Shown here one piece after another: positions 59,449 through 64,000 of a stretch of 64,000 nt of DNA (position 1 is its first letter; every line of letters starts with the position of its first letter). The notes under the pieces are model-generated. The model saw only the letters and a list, made by a program, of their open reading frames with translations, did no database searches and was not told where the DNA came from. The DNA is from JADJWR01 sp963847675 (GTDB lineage: Bacteria > Pseudomonadota > Gammaproteobacteria > Burkholderiales > Burkholderiaceae_F): the NCBI GenBank assembly GCA_963847675.1, contig CAWKAP010000008.1, forward strand, positions 496,001 through 560,000, given 5' to 3'. The position numbers and the translations under genes were made by a program.

Positions 59449-60213
59449 TCAGGGTCGCGGCGGATCGGGAACGAAGCCGAGCAAGCCGGGAAACGGTTCC
59501 GGCCGCCACGACGGCGGCGACGCGATGATCCCCATCGCCACCAGGTTGGCGCGACTGTCGTAGCGGATCGCCAGCACCCGGTCGGGATTCGGCCGGGCGC
59601 GCTCGAAGCGGGTGAACTGCACCACCGACGTTTCGCTGCGGCCATGCCCGGTGCCGAGCTTGCTGGCGGCGCGCGCACTGCCGTCGTCGCGGCGGGCCGC
59701 TTCCGCCGCCGGCGCCGGGGCTTCCGCCCGGTCGCTCGCTTCATGGGGCGCCGTCTGCGACAGCACGCGAGGCGGCGCTTCGCGGAACAGCGCCACGCCG
59801 ATGACGCCCACGTTCTCGGGACGCCCGGTCAGCGCGGCGTAGGAATCGGCCACGGCAGTGAACTCGAACGCGGCGACGCGCTGCGTGTTCTTGCGCCAGC
59901 CGCGGATCTCGGCGCGTTCGCCCGGCCCGAGCACGTAGCCGGCCTGGTCCCACGCGGCGGTCTCGCCCGAAATGGCGTTGACGCCGTCGACCGAGAGCAC
60001 CGCCAGCACGCGGGCCCGACTTCGATTGTGCAGGGTGACCGCGTATCGATTGCCCGGCGTGCCGGCGACCCACCGCTCGCCGCGCGCGGCGTACACGGGC
60101 AGGTCCTCGCCTGTGACGCGGTCGGTGATCGTCATTTCGACCCGCGGCGCGTCGGCTTCCACGGCGCCGCCGAAGATCATTGCCGCGATGGCCAGCAGGG
60201 TCCGGTTCAGCAT
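59449..60213 (-). CDS. Exported DUF4384-like protein upstream of the sigma factor
   Basis: A 254-residue protein with a signal peptide (MLNRTLLAIAAMIFGGAVEA). The mature N-terminus VEMTITDRVTGEDLPVYAAR continues with GNRYAVTLHNRSRARVLAVL and SVDGVNAISGETAAWDQAGY, a beta-sandwich resembling DUF4384-like and related sigma-operon proteins. It ends with a region having NLVAMGIIASPP and PEPFPGLLGFVPDPPRP. It may be the target or sensor of the sigma pathway, by position. No enzymatic motif is visible. Confidence 0.72.
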   Translation of the reverse strand: MLNRTLLAIAAMIFGGAVEADAPRVEMTITDRVTGEDLPVYAARGERWVAGTPGNRYAVTLHNRSRARVLAVLSVDGVNAISGETAAWDQAGYVLGPGERAEIRGWRKNTQRVAAFEFTAVADSYAALTGRPENVGVIGVALFREAPPRVLSQTAPHEASDRAEAPAPAAEAARRDDGSARAASKLGTGHGRSETSVVQFTRFERARPNPDRVLAIRYDSRANLVAMGIIASPPSWRPEPFPGLLGFVPDPPRP

Positions 60214-60460
60214 GGGCAGGCTCCTCGAACGTCGACAGCGGTTGGACCTGTTAACGGACGTGCCGACCGGGTGGGGTTGATGACGGACGCGACACCGATA
60301 TCCGGTAGTCCGATCGACCGATGCGGAGTTCGCCCCCCGCTCTGTCGGAGAGGCTGGGCGAGCGGTCACGCGCCGGTCGCATCGGGCTTTGGCGCCACCG
60401 TGGTCTCCGCCCTGCTCGCAGCGCATGCCGCCGGGAGAGGGGCGCTCGTAAAATTGCCCC

Positions 60461-61177
60461 GTGCAAAAAGCCGCGCTCGTGCTCTTTTCCGGAGGCCAGG
60501 ATTCCGCCACCTGCCTGGCGTGGGCCCTGGCACGCTTCGAGCGCGTCGAGACGATCGGCTTCGACTATGCGCAGCGGCGCCGGATCGAGGTCGACGCGCG
60601 ACCGGGCTTCATCGCCGCGCTGCGCGAACGGTTTCCGCGCTGGGAGGCCAGGCTCGGCGCCGATCACCGCGTCGACATGCGCGAACTGGGCCAGCTGGCG
60701 GAAACTGCGCTGAGCCCGGAGGCGGAAGCGCGAATGACCGCCAAGGGCCTGCCGGAGGCCTTCGTGCCGGGCCGCAACCTGATGTTCTTCACCTACGCCG
60801 CGGCGCTCGCCTACCGGCGCGAGATTCAGGTGCTGGTCGGCGGCATGTGCGAGACGGATTACTCGGCGTACCCGGACGGCCGTGACGACACGCTCAAGGC
60901 GCTGCAGGTCGCGCTGTCGCTGGGCATGGAATACCCGGTGACGATCGAAACGCCGCTGATGTGGATGGACAAGGCCGCCACCTGGCAGCTGGCCTTCGAA
61001 CTCGGCGGCGACCCGCTGGTGCAGTTGATCCGCGAGGATACGCACAGCTGCTACCTCGGCGATCGCAGCAAGCTGTTCGAATGGGGCCGCGGCTGCGGCC
61101 TGTGCCCGGGCTGCGGCCTGCGCGCCTCCGGTTGGCAGGCCTGGCAGGACGCGCGCGCGGTGTCGGCCAGCGGCTGA
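60461..61177 (+). CDS. queC: 7-cyano-7-deazaguanine synthase QueC
   Basis: A 238-residue enzyme making preQ0 for queuosine. P-loop SGGQDS (residues 10-15); GFDYAQRRRIEVDAR; VPGRNLMFFTYAAALAYRR; GGMCETDYSAYPDGRDD; and HSCYLGDRSKLFEWGRGCG plus CPGC provide the zinc-binding cysteines. The start is GTG 60461. A TAAAAT box at 60449-60454 sits only 6 bp upstream, with no ribosome binding site, so the mRNA may be leaderless. Confidence 0.94.
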   Translation: MQKAALVLFSGGQDSATCLAWALARFERVETIGFDYAQRRRIEVDARPGFIAALRERFPRWEARLGADHRVDMRELGQLAETALSPEAEARMTAKGLPEAFVPGRNLMFFTYAAALAYRREIQVLVGGMCETDYSAYPDGRDDTLKALQVALSLGMEYPVTIETPLMWMDKAATWQLAFELGGDPLVQLIREDTHSCYLGDRSKLFEWGRGCGLCPGCGLRASGWQAWQDARAVSASG

Positions 61178-61199
61178 TTGCAGCCCCCGCGCGCGGCGA

Positions 61200-61688
61200 A
61201 TGTCGATGCGCTTCGAGCACCTGGTCCAGATCAACGATCCGCTGCAGCCGCTGCTGCCCGAGGTGTCGCGGGCGCAACTGTGGCGCGGCCTGGTGCGTCG
61301 CGCCGAGCATCCGACCGAGTTCGTGCTCGGCCTTTCTGGCGCGACGATCGACGAGCGCACGGACCGGGGCGGCGTCATGCAACTCGCGCGCACGCTGGAT
61401 TTCGGCAGCTTCACCGTGCACGACCAAGTGCGGCTGACGGCCGACAGCGTCTGCGTCACCGACGTCGAGGCGTCCGCCGCATACCCCGCCAGCCGGCTGA
61501 CCATCCGCATCGAGGAGCCGGCGCCGGGCAGCCTCTTCCTGCGCTTCACCTACGAAGCCGAGGATCGGCCGCAGGACAACGGACTCGACACGCTGACCCG
61601 GCAGCTTCGCGAGCAGGCGTACCGGAGCGCGGACATCGACACCGTCTGGCGGATCCGCGATCTCGCGGAGCGCGGCGAACTGGGCTGA
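61200..61688 (+). CDS. SRPBCC-family protein (DUF1857/AtaL-like)
   Basis: A 162-residue protein: MRFEHLVQINDPLQPLLPEV, LWRGLVRRAEHPTEFVLGLS and a long C-terminal helix (DTVWRIRDLAERGELG) fit the AtaL-like/DUF1857 Bet v1-type fold with an internal cavity for a small hydrophobic ligand. It begins 22 bp after queC. Role is unknown; the ligand cannot be inferred. Confidence 0.8.
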   Translation: MSMRFEHLVQINDPLQPLLPEVSRAQLWRGLVRRAEHPTEFVLGLSGATIDERTDRGGVMQLARTLDFGSFTVHDQVRLTADSVCVTDVEASAAYPASRLTIRIEEPAPGSLFLRFTYEAEDRPQDNGLDTLTRQLREQAYRSADIDTVWRIRDLAERGELG

Positions 61689-61905
61689 GCCGCGAGAGGG
61701 GCTGCGCCTGGCGCCATCCGACAGCGCAGTGTTGTTTAGCCCATACGGGGTAGAGCATTTGCGCGAGCCATCCTTGACCATTCCCAATTGGCCCGCCTGT
61801 CGACGGGGTCAGACTGAACGGCAACGCTGCGGCGCAACATTCTGCGGGACGTCTCGCATGCCCGGCGCCCTGAGGAAGACACAAACTACATTCGAGAGCA
61901 CAACC

Positions 61906-63195
61906 ATGAGAACGAGACTTCTTCCCGCTGCAGCGGCGGTCGCCGCCGCGTTCGTGCCGCTGCTGCTCGCCACGCCGGCGCAGGCCACCAACGGCTACTT
62001 CTCGCACGGCTACGGCATCAAGGCGATCGGCATGGCCGGCGCCGGCATCGCGTTCCCGCAGGACGCGATCGCCGCCGCGATCAATCCGGCCGGCATGGCG
62101 ATGATCGGCAACCGCGTCGACTTCGGCATCAACTGGTTCAGCCCCGACCGCGAGTCCCAGCTCGTCGGCAGCCCGCTGCCCTTCAACGGCACCGTCTACG
62201 AAGGCAATGAAACGTCGAACTTCTTCATACCCGAGTTCGGCTACAACCAGATGCTGAGCAGCCAGATGTCGCTCGGCGTGTCGGTCTTCGGCAACGGCGG
62301 CATGAACACCGACTACGACAAGCCGTTCCCGCTGTTCGGCTCGACCCGGCCGGGCGTGGACCTGTCGCAGCTGTTCATCGCGCCGACCCTCGGCTGGAAG
62401 ATCACGCCGCAACATGCGGTCGGCGCGTCGCTGAACCTCGCCGTGCAGCGCTTCAAGGCACACGGCCTGGAGAACTTCACCGGCGACGGCTCGAGTCCGA
62501 TGGCACCGCGCTTCTCCCAGTATCCGGACAAGGTCACCAACAACGGCTACGACTGGTCCTACGGCGCCGGCCTGCGCATCGGCTATCTCGGCCAGTTCAC
62601 GCCGAACTTCTCGCTCGGCCTGACCTACCAGACCAAGACCTGGATGAGCGAGTTCGACGAGTACAAGGGCCTGTTCGCCGAGCAGGGGGGTTTCGACATT
62701 CCGGCCAACTACGGCATCGGCGTCGCCTTCACGCCAATGACCGGGCTGACCTTCGCCTTCGACATCTTGCGCATCGACTACTCGGGTATCCGCTCGATCA
62801 ACAACCCGCTGCTGCCCAACCTGTTCCAGGCGCCGCTCGGCGCCGATGGCGGCGCCGGCTTCGCCTGGCAGGACGTCACCGCCTACAAGCTCGGCATCCA
62901 GTACGCGGTCAACCCGCAGCTGACCATCCGCGGCGGCTACAACTACGGCGAGCAGCCGATCCCGCAGAGCGAGACCTTCTTCAACTTCCTCGCGCCCGGC
63001 GTGGTCGAGGACCACTGGACGCTGGGCGCGACCTGGACGATGGCCAACAAGTCGGAGCTGAGCTTCGCCTTCATGTACGCGCCGACGGTGACCGTGAACG
63101 GTGTGAACTCGATTCCGGCGCCGTTCGGTGGCGGCGACATCAACCTCAAGATGAAACAGTTCTCGCTCGGCGTGGCCTACGGCTGGAAGTTCTGA
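61906..63195 (+). CDS. FadL/OmpP1/TodX-type outer-membrane porin
   Basis: A 429-residue protein. ATG 61906 opens a signal peptide (LLPAAAAVAAAFVPLLLATP, AQA cleavage). The mature N-terminus TNGYFSHGYGIKAIGMAGAG, then AIAAAINPAGMAMIGNRVDF, is the N-terminal hatch of FadL-like channels, and the last strands end MKQFSLGVAYGWKF with a terminal Phe. FadL members carry long-chain fatty acids or aromatic hydrocarbons across the outer membrane. A terminator follows at 63246-63279. Confidence 0.92.
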   Translation: MRTRLLPAAAAVAAAFVPLLLATPAQATNGYFSHGYGIKAIGMAGAGIAFPQDAIAAAINPAGMAMIGNRVDFGINWFSPDRESQLVGSPLPFNGTVYEGNETSNFFIPEFGYNQMLSSQMSLGVSVFGNGGMNTDYDKPFPLFGSTRPGVDLSQLFIAPTLGWKITPQHAVGASLNLAVQRFKAHGLENFTGDGSSPMAPRFSQYPDKVTNNGYDWSYGAGLRIGYLGQFTPNFSLGLTYQTKTWMSEFDEYKGLFAEQGGFDIPANYGIGVAFTPMTGLTFAFDILRIDYSGIRSINNPLLPNLFQAPLGADGGAGFAWQDVTAYKLGIQYAVNPQLTIRGGYNYGEQPIPQSETFFNFLAPGVVEDHWTLGATWTMANKSELSFAFMYAPTVTVNGVNSIPAPFGGGDINLKMKQFSLGVAYGWKF

Positions 63196-63245
63196 GCACT
63201 TGAAGACGGTTGCCGCCCCGCTACGGGCGGCGCCGGCGAAATAAA

Positions 63246-63279
63246 AAGGGCGGGAGACGATCCCGCCCTTCTTTATTTT
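63246..63279 (+). terminator. Rho-independent terminator after the FadL gene
   Basis: A perfect 10-bp stem AAGGGCGGGA (63246-63255) / TCCCGCCCTT (63261-63270), loop GACGA, followed by CTTTATTTT. The A-rich stretch before it makes it usable from both strands, so it may also end the convergent transporter operon. Confidence 0.92.
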
Positions 63280-63295
63280 GGAGAGGCAGCGAAGG

Positions 63296-63898
63296 TCAGC
63301 GCGCGCCCGGCCGCAGATGACTGAACCTGCGCTCCGTCCATTCGGCGCCGGCGAACATCAGCGCCGCCAGGATCACCAGCGCCAGCACCGTTGCGCCGTA
63401 GGGGATGCCGAAGACCTGCGGCAGCGTCAGCTCGCCGATGCTGTTCGCGTTGGCCCACAGTTCCAGCTGCGGGAACGCCACCGCGTACAGCAGCAGGCCG
63501 GCGACGAAGCCGCCGAGGAACACCGCGCCGTCGCCGCTGCCGGTGGCCGAGGCAGTGACCGAGGTCCCCGGGCAGTAGCCGCCGATGATGAAGCCGGCGC
63601 CGAGCAGCAGGCCGCCGGCAAGCTGGGCGCCGACGCTGGTCGGCGTCACGTAGACCATGGACAGGTCGAGCCAGCCGGCGGCGGAGCACAGCCACAGGCC
63701 GACCGCCGCGGTGACGATCGCCGTGAACATCACCTTCAGCACCGACATGTCGTACAGGTAGAACTGCGCGGTCAGGCGGCGCGCGCTGCCGAAACCGGCG
63801 CGCTCGAGGAACCAGCCGAAGCCGAAGCCGAGGCCAAGGGCGATCACCAGCCCCTGCGAATCGCTGATCAGATCGTAGGCGTAGAGGGGGAGTGTCAT
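63296..63898 (-). CDS. YeeE/YedE-family transporter subunit, second half
   Basis: A 200-residue membrane protein with four or five helices. Start ATG 63898 is chosen over ATG 63904 because it overlaps the upstream stop as ATGA and has GGAGG at a proper distance. LLLGAGFIIGGYCPGTSVTA holds the Gly-rich GGYCPGTS motif with the conserved Cys, as in thiosulfate transporter TsuA (YeeE) and related sulfur transporters. Split two-gene YeeE/YedE versions are common; this is the second gene. Confidence 0.88.
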   Translation of the reverse strand: MTLPLYAYDLISDSQGLVIALGLGFGFGWFLERAGFGSARRLTAQFYLYDMSVLKVMFTAIVTAAVGLWLCSAAGWLDLSMVYVTPTSVGAQLAGGLLLGAGFIIGGYCPGTSVTASATGSGDGAVFLGGFVAGLLLYAVAFPQLELWANANSIGELTLPQVFGIPYGATVLALVILAALMFAGAEWTERRFSHLRPGAR

Positions 63899-64000
63899 CG
63901 CCATTGCCTCCGCACGAAGTAAGCCAGCGCATAGGCACCGGCGAAGACCGACAGCATGAAGATCCAGCTGCCGGCATTCAGTTGCGAACCCCCGGTCAGC
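63895..64000 (-). CDS. Upstream YeeE/YedE-family subunit, C-terminal end (partial)
   Basis: The last 34 codons (LTGGSQLNAGSWIFMLSVFA then AYALAYFVRRQWR) and TGA at 63895-63897. One membrane helix is visible. The stop overlaps the start of the following YeeE-type gene by ATGA, indicating a two-gene operon. The gene continues beyond the window. Confidence 0.75.
   Translation of the reverse strand, partial: LTGGSQLNAGSWIFMLSVFAGAYALAYFVRRQWR

Overview
This window is GC-rich, gene-dense DNA from a Gram-negative proteobacterium. A betaproteobacterium (Rhodocyclales or Burkholderiales grade) is the best guess. The evidence is the RND efflux operon, the DUF3300/DUF2950 pairs, the DUF3141-pta-ackA-fabI-ppk2 cluster, the AsmA and FadL-type envelope proteins and the QseBC-like two-component pair. 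No tRNA, rRNA or CRISPR array was seen.

Layout. 0-6.2 kb: the end of a fumarate reductase/succinate dehydrogenase iron-sulfur subunit, a patatin-type outer-membrane phospholipase, a periplasmic papain-like protein and a two-component system. 6.4-9.9 kb: an AraC-family regulator divergent from a DUF3300-DUF2950 pair. 10-11.8 kb: a CPA1-type antiporter. 12.5-18.3 kb: an RND efflux operon. 19-28.3 kb: a PHA-synthase-like protein (DUF3141), phosphotransacylase, acetate kinase, FabI, PPK2, a VIT-like membrane protein, a barrel-like protein and a SulP transporter. 28.4-36 kb: small envelope proteins, a GNAT enzyme, a K+ channel-AsmA operon and phosphoglucomutase. 36-42 kb: KefF/KefC-type potassium efflux and a GH63-like glycosidase. 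42-46 kb: a second DUF2950-DUF3300 pair and a DASS transporter. 46.3-55.8 kb: a toxin-antitoxin pair followed by an arsenic region. 56-64 kb: a methyltransferase, a GST, an ECF sigma operon, queC, a FadL porin and YeeE/YedE transporter genes.

The two most notable signals are these. First, two direct copies of a TGTCTG(A/G)AAATGTCAGGC-like element, spaced exactly 21 bp, occur at three places: between the AraC-family gene and the DUF3300 gene, upstream of the RND operon, and upstream of the DUF3141 operon. This suggests one AraC-type regulon joining envelope proteins, drug efflux and acetyl-P/PHA/polyphosphate metabolism. Second, the arsenic region joins a respiratory arsenate reductase (ArrA, ArrB and a TorD-type chaperone) to a detoxification operon (ArsR, ArsI-like lyase, thioredoxin-type ArsC, Acr3) and to a thioredoxin-like/ArsP-like permease/GDCCVxC module. 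All three blocks lie on the same strand.

About 30-40 reading-frame breaks, nearly all single-base insertions, interrupt otherwise well-preserved genes. They are densest in phosphoglucomutase and arrA. I read them as consensus errors, not gene decay, so affected genes are annotated across their full span with the shifts noted.
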